Origin: an uncultured bacterium
Lineage (GTDB): Bacteria > Nitrospirota > Thermodesulfovibrionia > Thermodesulfovibrionales > Dissulfurispiraceae
Assembly: GCA_937949555.1 (NCBI GenBank)
Contig: CALEDV010000005.1
Coordinates: 1-58,614 of the forward strand
DNA: 58,614 bases
Reading direction: 5' to 3'
Each line of letters opens with the position of its first letter. Within the stretch, counting starts at the first letter, position 1. A model generated the notes under the pieces. The model saw only the letters and a list, made by a program, of their open reading frames with translations. It had not been told where the DNA came from and ran no database searches. The position numbers were made by a program, and so were the translations under genes. Below are positions 30,438-38,386 of the stretch, in pieces.

Positions 30438-30740
30438 CTACTTGTTTACTTCTTTTTCGTATGCCTCTTTGCCTGCCTGGATAGCGGTGTTGATAGCCGC
30501 TGTCTTTTCATCTAAAAAGCCCTTTCCCTTCTCAACGGTTGTAACGACTCTCTCCTTAGTCTGAGTTGCATAGTCAGTAGCCTTTTCCCTTACATCGTCC
30601 ACAAGTTCCCTCATCCTTCTACGGGTTTCGGGTCCTGACTGCGGGGTGAGCAACATCGCTACGCCCGCGCCTACAATGCCTCCAAGCACAAAGGATAATA
30701 AGATCGCCTCTGAGCCGAATCCGCCTTCATCCTGTCTCAT
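30438..30740 (-). CDS. YtxH-domain small membrane protein
   Basis: A 100-residue protein with one N-terminal transmembrane segment (about 12-27, LLSFVLGGIVGAGVAMLL) followed by TPQSGPETRRRMRELV, the hallmark of YtxH proteins, and an amphipathic helical tail. These are cell-envelope stress-associated proteins of unknown mechanism. It overlaps the DUF948 gene by 4 nt, a pairing seen in other genomes. Confidence 0.8.
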   Translation of the reverse strand: MRQDEGGFGSEAILLSFVLGGIVGAGVAMLLTPQSGPETRRRMRELVDDVREKATDYATQTKERVVTTVEKGKGFLDEKTAAINTAIQAGKEAYEKEVNK

Positions 30741-31153
30741 CTTAAGCCTCCTTTTTCTCTTTTCTGTGTTAATAATGCCTCAAGGGCAGCCCTGAATGCA
30801 GATTTAAGACCTGCAGCGCGCAAAGAAATGCCCCCATTGAAGCCTTTGATTAGAAGATTTATCTCCCTGAGGTTTTCAGTTAGCCCGTTTACTGCATCCG
30901 ATAGATTCCGTGCATTAGCTGTTATATGTCCCACATCCTCGGTTATCCCCTTGACTGTGTTTATGGTAGACTCGACTGACCCTATAAGGGGGTTGAGATT
31001 GCCCTCGGCCCTTTCTACAAAAGCCTTAAGGGCAGCAACAGCCTTCTTTATCTCTAATACGGCATAAACAAGCATAGCCAAGCCAACCAAGAATCCAATA
31101 ATAAGGAATAAAAAACCCAAACTAATTACCACAACCCAAATGTGATCTACCAT
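30737..31153 (-). CDS. DUF948-domain membrane protein
   Basis: A 138-residue protein with one N-terminal membrane helix (about 6-33) and a long helical region in which hydrophobic residues recur as in coiled coils (AEGNLNPLIGSVESTINTVK). This is the DUF948 pattern. It overlaps the YtxH gene. Function is unknown; both are probably membrane-anchored helical proteins acting together. Confidence 0.75.
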   Translation of the reverse strand: MVDHIWVVVISLGFLFLIIGFLVGLAMLVYAVLEIKKAVAALKAFVERAEGNLNPLIGSVESTINTVKGITEDVGHITANARNLSDAVNGLTENLREINLLIKGFNGGISLRAAGLKSAFRAALEALLTQKREKGGLR

Positions 31154-31207
31154 ATCATTGTCCTCAGCAGTCCTTTTTTATTTTCATAGAGTATAGCACA
31201 ATCCCAA

Positions 31208-31774
31208 CTATTTGACCTCTGCCCTGTAAACATGCCTTATCCTCTGCATCACCGTAAGGTGGTTTAAAAAAAAGATAAGGGTTATAACAGGAAAAATTAG
31301 CCCAGTTATGCATCCTAAGGATATAAGGACAATGCGTTCAGGCCTCTCCATAAGACCTACCTTGCACTCGATTCCCAAGCCCTCAGCCCTTGCCCTGACA
31401 TAACTGATAAGCACTGCCCCAACCATTGCCCCTGCCGTTATCAATAGGCCGTACAGGTAGCCTTGATTGAAAAAATACCATGCGATGGCGATAAATATAA
31501 GGGAGTCACAGTACCTGTCAATCGTTGAATCCAGAAAGGCACCAAATTTGGTGTTCTTGCTGTTGGTGCGTGCCACAATGCCATCGAGCATATCAAAGAG
31601 CCCCCCAATCAATATAAGTATGCCCCCTGCCGTAAGATTGAAGGGGATAACCGAGGCGGCTATCAGTGTGACAATAAAACCCGTTATTGTTATAGCATTG
31701 GGACTAACTGTTATCCTTCTGGCTATAGGCTCAAGGGGTTTATCAAGTATATGTCCTAATTTGGCGCTTAACAA
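31208..31774 (-). CDS. CDP-alcohol phosphatidyltransferase (probable inositol-lipid synthase)
   Basis: A 188-residue membrane enzyme. The CDP-alcohol phosphotransferase signature D-G-x2-A-R-x8-G-x3-D-x3-D is complete in MLDGIVART...GAFLDSTIDRYCD (near residues 60-88), with about five hydrophobic helices. It lies 11 nt after an inositol-3-phosphate synthase gene, so transfer of inositol phosphate onto CDP-diacylglycerol, as in phosphatidylinositol-phosphate synthases, is the best inference. PgsA/PssA-like substrates remain possible. Confidence 0.8.
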   Translation of the reverse strand: MLSAKLGHILDKPLEPIARRITVSPNAITITGFIVTLIAASVIPFNLTAGGILILIGGLFDMLDGIVARTNSKNTKFGAFLDSTIDRYCDSLIFIAIAWYFFNQGYLYGLLITAGAMVGAVLISYVRARAEGLGIECKVGLMERPERIVLISLGCITGLIFPVITLIFFLNHLTVMQRIRHVYRAEVK

Positions 31775-31785
31775 TTAGCGTTCCC

Positions 31786-32892
31786 TTAGCGTTCCCTTTT
31801 GCCCTCAATAAACTCTTCTACCATCCTTCGGGCATCTTCGTCGCTGTACTGCTCTGGTGGATGTTTCATAAAATACGCTGAGGGGGAAAGGATGGCGCCC
31901 CCTACACCCCTGTCAAGGGCTATCTTGCAGCACCTTATCGCATCTATGACCACTCCAGCGCTATTGGGGGAGTCCTCTACAGAGAGTCTCAGTTCAAGAT
32001 TCATGGGTATATTCCCAAAACCCTTCCCTTCGATCCTTAAAAAGCAGACCTTATTGTCATTCATCCAAGGGACATAGTCAGAGGGCCCTATGTGAATGTC
32101 CTCCTCAGAAATGGGGTGATTAATCTGTGACCTCACAGCCTCAGTCTTAGAGACCTTTTTAGACTTAAGTCTGTTATGGTTTAGCATGTTCAGAAAATCG
32201 GTATTGCCGCCTACATTCAATTGATAGGTATGATTTATGTGTATGCCCCTATCCATAAAGAGTTTTGTAAGCCATCGGTGGATTATAGTAGCGCCTATCT
32301 GTGCCTTGATGTCATCGCCAATGGCAGGAATGCCTTTGTCTTTGAAACGTGTTGCCCATAGAGGGTCTGAGGTTATAAACACAGGAATACAGTTAATAAA
32401 AGCTATCCCTGCCTCAAGACAACATTCGGCATAAAATTTTGACGCCCTCTCTGAACCTACGGGCAGATAATTTAACAGCATCTGGGCGCCACTCTCCCTA
32501 AGTTCCTTGATCACATCACAGGGTTTTTCATTGGCTGCTATAAATCTCCTGTCTTCGGGATAGTCCTGCATATGTGGAGAGATGCCGTCATGGATCTCGC
32601 CCATTTTAACAACAACCCCTATGTCTGTAATATTGGGGAAAAAGACAGCAGTACAATTTGGTTTTGCAAATACTGCCTCCTTCAGGGGCCTATTGACCTT
32701 GCGCACATCCACATCAAAGGCTGCCACAACTTCTATGTCCGAGGGTAGATATCCGCCCAGATTATAATGCATTAACCCTAAAGCCATATCTGCTGCTGCT
32801 CTGCCGTCGAGGTCCTTATAATATCCAATGCCCTGAAGGAGAGAACTAGCGCAATTGCCTAGCCCGGCAATAGCAATACGAATCTTTCCCAT
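31786..32892 (-). CDS. Inositol-3-phosphate synthase
   Basis: Converts glucose 6-phosphate to 1L-myo-inositol 1(3)-phosphate with NAD. The 368-residue length matches the prokaryotic (mycobacterial-like) Ino1 class rather than the 500-residue eukaryotic one. IAIAGLGNCASSLLQGI is the NAD loop, and LNYLPVGSE, NCIPVFI and NVGGNTDFLNM are conserved. Its neighbour probably uses the product for inositol phospholipids. It lies 23 nt after hsp20. Confidence 0.9.
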   Translation of the reverse strand: MGKIRIAIAGLGNCASSLLQGIGYYKDLDGRAAADMALGLMHYNLGGYLPSDIEVVAAFDVDVRKVNRPLKEAVFAKPNCTAVFFPNITDIGVVVKMGEIHDGISPHMQDYPEDRRFIAANEKPCDVIKELRESGAQMLLNYLPVGSERASKFYAECCLEAGIAFINCIPVFITSDPLWATRFKDKGIPAIGDDIKAQIGATIIHRWLTKLFMDRGIHINHTYQLNVGGNTDFLNMLNHNRLKSKKVSKTEAVRSQINHPISEEDIHIGPSDYVPWMNDNKVCFLRIEGKGFGNIPMNLELRLSVEDSPNSAGVVIDAIRCCKIALDRGVGGAILSPSAYFMKHPPEQYSDEDARRMVEEFIEGKRER

Positions 32893-32915
32893 TACAATTT
32901 CTTACCTACCTTATC

Positions 32916-33305
32916 TTAATTTATGGGTGAATCCTCTGGTTCCTTTGATATTTTTATCACAAGTATCCCGTCTTTTAGAAGTGCCTTGATCTCTTTAGAG
33001 TCAATCCTCTCGGGGAGTGTGAAACTCCTTGAGAACCCCCCACATCCCCTCTCAATCTGATGATACCTGCAGTCTTCCCGTTTTGTTTTACGATCTCCCC
33101 TTACCTTCACCATAGAGCCTTGAACTTCAGCGATTATTCTGTCTTCCTTTAGCCCTGGTATCTCCACAACAACATAGTAGCTGCTTGGGGTCTCATAAAC
33201 ATCAGAATAAGGGGTCCAAGTAACAGGCTGTTCGCACCCATCGGCAAAGTCAAAGATGCTGTTAATTTGTCTGTGGATCAGGTATATATTTTTTAGAGAA
33301 ACCAT
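32916..33305 (-). CDS. Small heat-shock protein (Hsp20/alpha-crystallin)
   Basis: A 129-residue chaperone. The alpha-crystallin domain runs from DVYETPSSYYVVVEIPGL to LLKDGILVIKI; the A-x-x-x-n-G-v-L signature is ALLKDGILVI. It has a short C-terminal tail without a clear IxI motif. ATG 33305 has no evident Shine-Dalgarno sequence, although a good promoter lies 50 bp upstream. It probably heads the operon with the inositol-lipid, DUF948, YtxH and hyp genes. Confidence 0.88.
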   Translation of the reverse strand: MVSLKNIYLIHRQINSIFDFADGCEQPVTWTPYSDVYETPSSYYVVVEIPGLKEDRIIAEVQGSMVKVRGDRKTKREDCRYHQIERGCGGFSRSFTLPERIDSKEIKALLKDGILVIKISKEPEDSPIN

Positions 33306-33354
33306 TTTCTATAAATCAAGCCGTGTCTTTTAAGACCCCATAATTAGAGTAGGT

Positions 33355-33384
33355 TTTATAAATTAACTCATACAGTTATGTCAA
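33355..33384 (-). promoter_or_regulatory. Sigma-70-like promoter of hsp20
   Basis: On the minus strand TTGACA (33379-33384), 18-bp spacer and TATAAA (33355-33360), 50 bp upstream of the hsp20 ATG. The leader contains GTCTTAAAAGAC, a short self-complementary stem that could affect translation. No CIRCE element was seen. AGATTAC (33384-33390) and GTAATCT (33408-33414) form an inverted repeat just upstream of the -35. Confidence 0.6.
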
Positions 33385-33480
33385 GATTACGTAACAATGC
33401 CTCTTTTGTAATCTAACTTTATAAGTCTATTTTAATGCCTTTCAACTCCCTTGAGCTCGCCTTAATTGTTTGATACACAG

Positions 33481-33559
33481 GCATAGAGGACCGATAAAGG
33501 CATCACAGCGGCGCAACGAGGAGACAGTTTTTTTATTTTTCTTAAAAAACCCTCTATGC
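33481..33559. other. 79-bp structured intergenic element
   Basis: GCATAGAGG (33481-33489) pairs perfectly with CCTCTATGC (33551-33559). Inside lies a second stem GTTTTTT/AAAAAAC and a GC-richer stretch with AGCGGCGCAACGAGGAGACAG followed by T7. It could be a small RNA, a leader structure or a terminator for the pyruvate-kinase-domain gene, whose stop is 5 bp away. No known riboswitch family was recognised. Confidence 0.4.
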
Positions 33560-33563
33560 TCGT

Positions 33564-34133
33564 TTATCCCCTTGGCTTGGCAACAATCTCAAGCACCTTG
33601 AGGTCAAAAAACCTCTTAGAGGCAGCGGACTTAATAACCATCACCGTATCTGCCCCTCTTCCAGTGCCAGCAACTGCAAGGGTTTCAGTTTCCTCAGGGA
33701 GTAATCCGGCATCCACGGCCATCATCACTATCTCGCAACAAACCTTAGAACCCTCTCCAAAACGACGCAGGGAGTTTGCAACTATCAGGGTAGGATATAG
33801 CCCCTGAAACTTCTGTGCAAAGGCTGTCTCAATACTATGGGTTACCATTGTGCCAGTGTGCACCCTTGCCCCCAGGGATTCAATCTTTGCCCTGACCTCT
33901 GGCGACATCTCAGTAACACCAGGGGACTTAAAATTAGCGCAGTGGGTTACAACTATAAGATTTAAGGCCTCTTCCTTCAGTTCCTTGGCTAACAGAAGCC
34001 CTGTATCCCCTTCCGTAGAGGCAACTACCAGATGTTTGTATCCGAAATCCTTTATGGACTCTCTCACAATCTCCAAACAGGCTTCCGTATTTTCTCTGCC
34101 TGGTTTTTCAAAATAGGTGACCGTCTTTTTCAC
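33564..34133 (-). CDS. Free-standing pyruvate kinase alpha/beta-domain protein
   Basis: A 189-residue protein resembling only the C-terminal alpha/beta (PK_C) domain of pyruvate kinase; the catalytic TIM barrel is absent. HLVVASTEGDTGLLLAKEL (33-51), LIVVTHCANF, GTMVTHSIETAF and AVAGTGRGADTVMVI are recognisable. Such stand-alone proteins occur in many anaerobes and are of unknown function; ligand sensing is a guess. Monocistronic, divergent from the HD-GYP gene across 177 bp. Confidence 0.75.
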   Translation of the reverse strand: MKKTVTYFEKPGRENTEACLEIVRESIKDFGYKHLVVASTEGDTGLLLAKELKEEALNLIVVTHCANFKSPGVTEMSPEVRAKIESLGARVHTGTMVTHSIETAFAQKFQGLYPTLIVANSLRRFGEGSKVCCEIVMMAVDAGLLPEETETLAVAGTGRGADTVMVIKSAASKRFFDLKVLEIVAKPRG

Positions 34134-34211
34134 ATTACCACCTCCTAATAAAAGTATTAAAGTATAGCATGAAAAGACAAGGGAGTTGGGAATTGTTGTT
34201 TTATACTTATT

Positions 34212-34240
34212 TTGGACATACAGGCAATTTTTGATATATT
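34212..34240 (+). promoter_or_regulatory. Candidate sigma-70 promoter for the HD-GYP gene
   Basis: TTGGAC (34212-34217), 17-bp spacer, TATATT (34235-34240), 70 bp upstream of the HD-GYP start. The region is AT-rich and unshared with other plus-strand genes. Confidence 0.55.
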
Positions 34241-34310
34241 ACTCTTTAGTAAGGTTTTGTTTTTTGAGCGCCTAAGGTAGAATTAAAAAATCCGTTGCAA
34301 AGGGTGTGAT

Positions 34311-35612
34311 ATGCAGGATGAGATAAAAGTTCCTCAATTATCAGAGGAAGAGTTAGCCACCGGAGAGGCAATATTTACACGCACTGTCTCTGAGCTTGGT
34401 GATAAGCAAACAATTGTAGCCCAAGAGGACATATACTCTGAAACGGGAATCAAACTGGTCTCTTCAGGGACAAAGATTAGGGATAAGGTCTGGGATAGAA
34501 TTGTTAATCACAAGCTTAACAAACCCATCACAGAGAGTGTCTCTTTTGATAACTGCGTCACTGTTGAGGAGATTGTAAGTAATGCAAGGTCAATCATCCA
34601 GACAGAGCTTTTCTATATCCGTCTTGCCCACTCAATATCTGATCCAAAATACTTGCTAAATTCTATTAAGAATATAACCCTGCCTCAACAAATTGCAAAG
34701 AAGTTTACCGTCCTTCGTGATGCAAGACCAAGACTATTTCAACACAGCATAAGGAGTGCGATTATTGCCTCTTATTTAGCCTTTTTTCATAATTTGGATG
34801 CCTCTGAATGTGAAAGGTTGATCACAGCAGCCCTGTTACATGACATTGGAGAAATGCACATAGACCCATCCATATTAGACCCCAATCATATCTTGACGGC
34901 AGAAGAGAGAAGGTTTGTTTGCGTTCATCCTGTGACAGGATATCTTATGCTTAAAAGTATCTCTGAGTTTCATAGGGATGTGGCAACTGCGGTATTACAG
35001 CATCATGAGAGGCTTGACGGCAGTGGTTATCCCTCATGGCTAAAGGGCAATCAAATATCTCTCCTTGGACAGGTACTTTCTCTGGTGGAGGTTACAGAGG
35101 CCCTAACCTATAAATTCTTAGAACCCAGAGAGATTAGGCTTGCCCTTAATTTCAACAGAAAGGGGTTTAATCCAAACTTTATTGATTACTTGCTGCAGAG
35201 CTTTAAAGACGATGACATAAATTACCCAGAGGAAATCTCTATCAAAGAAGGGGATATAAAAAAACAATTAGGTCATATATCGTCCGTTTATAATTCATCG
35301 GTTAAGGTATCTTCCTTTGCAGAGGGTAAAGAATCACTTGCCTCTCTCAATAACAGGTTAAAGACCTTAAGATACCAACTGGCTGAATTTGGATTTGATC
35401 CCAAGGATCATGAGTCTCTTTTCGAAATAAACAAAGAGGAACCTGAATCGGTTGAGGCCATAGCGCTTATGGTAAGGGAGTATCTATGGCACAATAAGGA
35501 TCTTTTGCTATTTATTGAATACAATAAAGAACAAATTGAAGAAGGCTTGGATAAAGAGGGCAAGCAGGCAGTATCTGATTTAAAGAAACAATTGATGACA
35601 GCTATAAAATAG
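34311..35612 (+). CDS. HD-GYP domain protein (probable c-di-GMP phosphodiesterase)
   Basis: A 433-residue soluble protein. Residues 1-125 are an unrecognised helical region. The HD-GYP domain (about 135-290) keeps FQHSIRSA, LLHDIGEMH (HD at 177-178), VHPVTGYLML and HHERLDGSGYP with GYP at 239-241, so metal-dependent hydrolysis of c-di-GMP is expected. About 130 C-terminal residues are charged and helical. No receiver domain is present. GTGTGAT precedes ATG 34311. Function of the flanking regions is unknown. Confidence 0.85.
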   Translation: MQDEIKVPQLSEEELATGEAIFTRTVSELGDKQTIVAQEDIYSETGIKLVSSGTKIRDKVWDRIVNHKLNKPITESVSFDNCVTVEEIVSNARSIIQTELFYIRLAHSISDPKYLLNSIKNITLPQQIAKKFTVLRDARPRLFQHSIRSAIIASYLAFFHNLDASECERLITAALLHDIGEMHIDPSILDPNHILTAEERRFVCVHPVTGYLMLKSISEFHRDVATAVLQHHERLDGSGYPSWLKGNQISLLGQVLSLVEVTEALTYKFLEPREIRLALNFNRKGFNPNFIDYLLQSFKDDDINYPEEISIKEGDIKKQLGHISSVYNSSVKVSSFAEGKESLASLNNRLKTLRYQLAEFGFDPKDHESLFEINKEEPESVEAIALMVREYLWHNKDLLLFIEYNKEQIEEGLDKEGKQAVSDLKKQLMTAIK

Positions 35613-35777
35613 AAACTGTTTTATGTAATCAGCCTTCAATGATACCGTATTTGCCTTAGAGATTCGATTTTATTTTGTATTGTGACAAAGGTGTCGAGGT
35701 CAGCGAATGTGCGTAAGATGAGGGCTAAGGTTTTTTGATAGCCAGGGGTTATAGGTTTACAATTGCAAGCATAGGAT

Positions 35778-38267
35778 TCACTCAGAGGGCAGACCCCTTG
35801 GGATCTCAATAATAAAAGCGGCGCCCCCTGATAGGTTTTCAGCATAGAGCTTGCCTTGAAATTGTTCTTCGATTATCAATTTTGAAATATAAAGCCCAAG
35901 CCCTAAGGTATAGCTCCGATCCTTTGTAGTAAAAAAGGGCTCAAATATTCGTTCCATAATATTCTCCTTGATACCCCCTCCATTATCCTCTATTTTTAAT
36001 ATAATCTTTTCCTCTAATACCTCTAAGGCGATCTTTATTAGCCCCTTTGTCTGCCTGAATGCTGGATCCCTTTGCTGCTCTAAGAGAGCCTCCTTTGCGT
36101 TAGTTATAAGGGATATAATAACTTGATTGAAGTGGTTTATGTTGCCTTTTATAAATATGTCAGCATAGTTCTGACACAGAGACCTGGGATTTTTTGAGGA
36201 CATATCTTCTTTCAGATAACTACATTCAAAGTCTATATTGGTTGCCCTAAGCTCTTCCGATAAAAGCCTCAGGTTGTCATTGACAGCACTGCATACCTCA
36301 AAGGCATCAGATAATTGGGGCCTCTGGATATAGCTGCTAAAGACATTGATAGTTTCAGACATGCTGTTAAGCCTATCCATTACTGTCTTTACAATCCAGC
36401 GTATCCTTTCTCTGTCTAATTCATTGGCTTCATAATAGTCTTCCATAGCCTGCACCACAAGCCCAATGGCATTGAGTGGCTGCCGCCAGTGGTGCGATAT
36501 TGATATTAGCATTTCTCCCATAGCAGCGAGCTTTGACTGCTGTAAAAGCATTGCCTCCTGCTTGCGTCTTTTTTCTACCTCTTCGGCAACCCTTTCTTCC
36601 AAGTTTCTTGTGAGTTCCTCAAGGTTTTTGTACATTGTTATCCTCTCTGTGATGTCCGCAAAGATACAGGCAAACTCGTTAGCATTGTGTTTGTACGCAG
36701 TTACCTCATAGTACCTGCCAAGGGCGGCAGAGAGGTTTTCAAAGTGCACAGGTTCTCCAGTTTTTACGACCCTTCCATAGGTTTCAATCCAGTGCCTCTC
36801 GGTGTCAGGCATTATCTCAAGTACCGTTCTGCCTATCAGGTCTTGAGTCCTCAGTCCAGTGAGGTTTTCAAAGGCACTGTTTACTGCAATAAAGCGATAA
36901 TCAGCGGGATTGCCATTATCATCAAAGATCATCTCATGAAGGGCAAACCCATTGGTCATATTCTCAAAGAGTCTCCTGTAGTCTTCGGTAGTTTTTTCAA
37001 GGGCGAGTTCTGCGGCCTTTTTTCGCTCTATCATGCTGTTGATGCACGATGCAAGTTCCTTGCATTCAGCATATCTTAGGGCGTCTGTTTTTATGGGTTC
37101 AGAGATATCGGAAGTGTCCTTAAAAAAGTCAGTAAAAAGGGTAAAATCCCTCTTAAGACGTCTGGAGAGTATGCGGTTGACCAGCAATACGGACGAGAAA
37201 AACACAATCATTACAAGGATGATGATTATAAAATGCCTTAATACTCTTTGCTTGAAGTCCTGCTTTTTCTCTTCAATAATATGGTTGATTGTATCAGGAT
37301 AAAAGCCTGACCCCACAATCCATCCCCATCTTTCATAGTAGTAGATGTAGCTTATTTTATGGAATTCCCCGTCCTTGGTAGGTTTGCTAAAATTGTACGA
37401 AAGGAAGTCCCCCTCCTTTTTCATGCCTGCCTGTAGGAGTTCTCTCACAATATAGGTCCCCTTGCTGTCCTGTAAGTTTAGTAGGTTTTTCCCAACCAGT
37501 TGTTTGTCATAGTGGGCAAGGCAGTTGCCTTTATTGTCGAAAACGAACAGGTAGTCCTCTATGCCGCTTTTTACGCCTTCGAGCCAGTTAAGGGTTTCCT
37601 GTTGAATATCCAATTCAATATCCTCAAGATACTCCCCTGTGCCGATAAACCAGTCAAAGGGTGCAAAGTGCTTGATGTACGCAATCTTTTGGTGATTTGC
37701 CCCTTCTGTGCCAGGTTTTGTCCATTGGTATTCATAAAAGCCCTCTCTGCTGGTTTTAACAAGCTGAATCATATCCCTTATGACCTTACGGGTCCTTAAG
37801 TCCCCTGTAAGAAGCAGATTCTTCCCTTCCAGCTCAGGCTTATCTGCAAAGAGTTCTTCAACCCCGTTGAGCCTTGTTGCAAAAAAGTATCCCCTACCCC
37901 TATTGAATCTCTTGTGCCTTAGCGTCTCTCTGAGTAGGTCTTCAATCTCCTCTTGCGATTTGCTTTCTCGGAAGGAGTGATACAAGGACAGTGCAAGGGC
38001 ATGGGCAGCATAAACCCTTTCCTTTATATCCTCTTTACTCCTTTTGAGCAGAGATTCCCTCTTATATCCAAAGTATTTAACGGCTTGCTGTACCTCAAGT
38101 TTTGTTAATCTTTTTTGCTCCTCAATAGCATAAAGGTCTATATTTTCAATCTCCCTTTGCGCCTGTAAATATTCATCATGGAACCAGTAAATGCCCAAGG
38201 TAAGGACGCATAGTCCTATGGTAATCAAGGCGTTGATATTGAATAGGCTGACTATTGAAGGAGGCAT
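35778..38267 (-). CDS. dCache-PAS sensor histidine kinase
   Basis: A membrane sensor kinase, about 829 residues from the preferred ATG 38267; an in-frame ATG at 38318 adds 17. In numbering from the longer start, TM1 is 26-46 and the periplasmic region (50-360) has two Cache units, each with a GYFF/DYLFV strand and a DWFIGTGEY/GWIVGSGFY end. TM2 is 363-382, PAS 445-565, the H-box SHHWRQPLN has His610, and the ATPase has ITNAKEAL, DNGGGIKE and GLGLYISK. No receiver follows; the CheY-like protein nearby could be a partner. Cache tandems usually sense small organic ligands. Confidence 0.9.
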   Translation of the reverse strand: MPPSIVSLFNINALITIGLCVLTLGIYWFHDEYLQAQREIENIDLYAIEEQKRLTKLEVQQAVKYFGYKRESLLKRSKEDIKERVYAAHALALSLYHSFRESKSQEEIEDLLRETLRHKRFNRGRGYFFATRLNGVEELFADKPELEGKNLLLTGDLRTRKVIRDMIQLVKTSREGFYEYQWTKPGTEGANHQKIAYIKHFAPFDWFIGTGEYLEDIELDIQQETLNWLEGVKSGIEDYLFVFDNKGNCLAHYDKQLVGKNLLNLQDSKGTYIVRELLQAGMKKEGDFLSYNFSKPTKDGEFHKISYIYYYERWGWIVGSGFYPDTINHIIEEKKQDFKQRVLRHFIIIILVMIVFFSSVLLVNRILSRRLKRDFTLFTDFFKDTSDISEPIKTDALRYAECKELASCINSMIERKKAAELALEKTTEDYRRLFENMTNGFALHEMIFDDNGNPADYRFIAVNSAFENLTGLRTQDLIGRTVLEIMPDTERHWIETYGRVVKTGEPVHFENLSAALGRYYEVTAYKHNANEFACIFADITERITMYKNLEELTRNLEERVAEEVEKRRKQEAMLLQQSKLAAMGEMLISISHHWRQPLNAIGLVVQAMEDYYEANELDRERIRWIVKTVMDRLNSMSETINVFSSYIQRPQLSDAFEVCSAVNDNLRLLSEELRATNIDFECSYLKEDMSSKNPRSLCQNYADIFIKGNINHFNQVIISLITNAKEALLEQQRDPAFRQTKGLIKIALEVLEEKIILKIEDNGGGIKENIMERIFEPFFTTKDRSYTLGLGLYISKLIIEEQFQGKLYAENLSGGAAFIIEIPRGLPSE

Positions 38268-38345
38268 AAACCCTCTCTTATTAAAATTCACCTCTAAAAC
38301 ATACAAAAACTGTAGCACAAATATTATCTACATACAAGGGTTGTA

Positions 38346-38372
38346 TTGACAGCGCTTGGGTTTTTCTAATAT
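38346..38372 (+). promoter_or_regulatory. Candidate promoter very close to the barrel-protein start
   Basis: TTGACA (38346-38351), 15-bp spacer, TAATAT (38367-38372); the ATG at 38387 is only 15 bp past the -10. If used, the transcript would be nearly leaderless, consistent with no visible Shine-Dalgarno site. The spacer is shorter than ideal. Confidence 0.4.
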
Positions 38373-38386
38373 CCTTTTTACTAATT

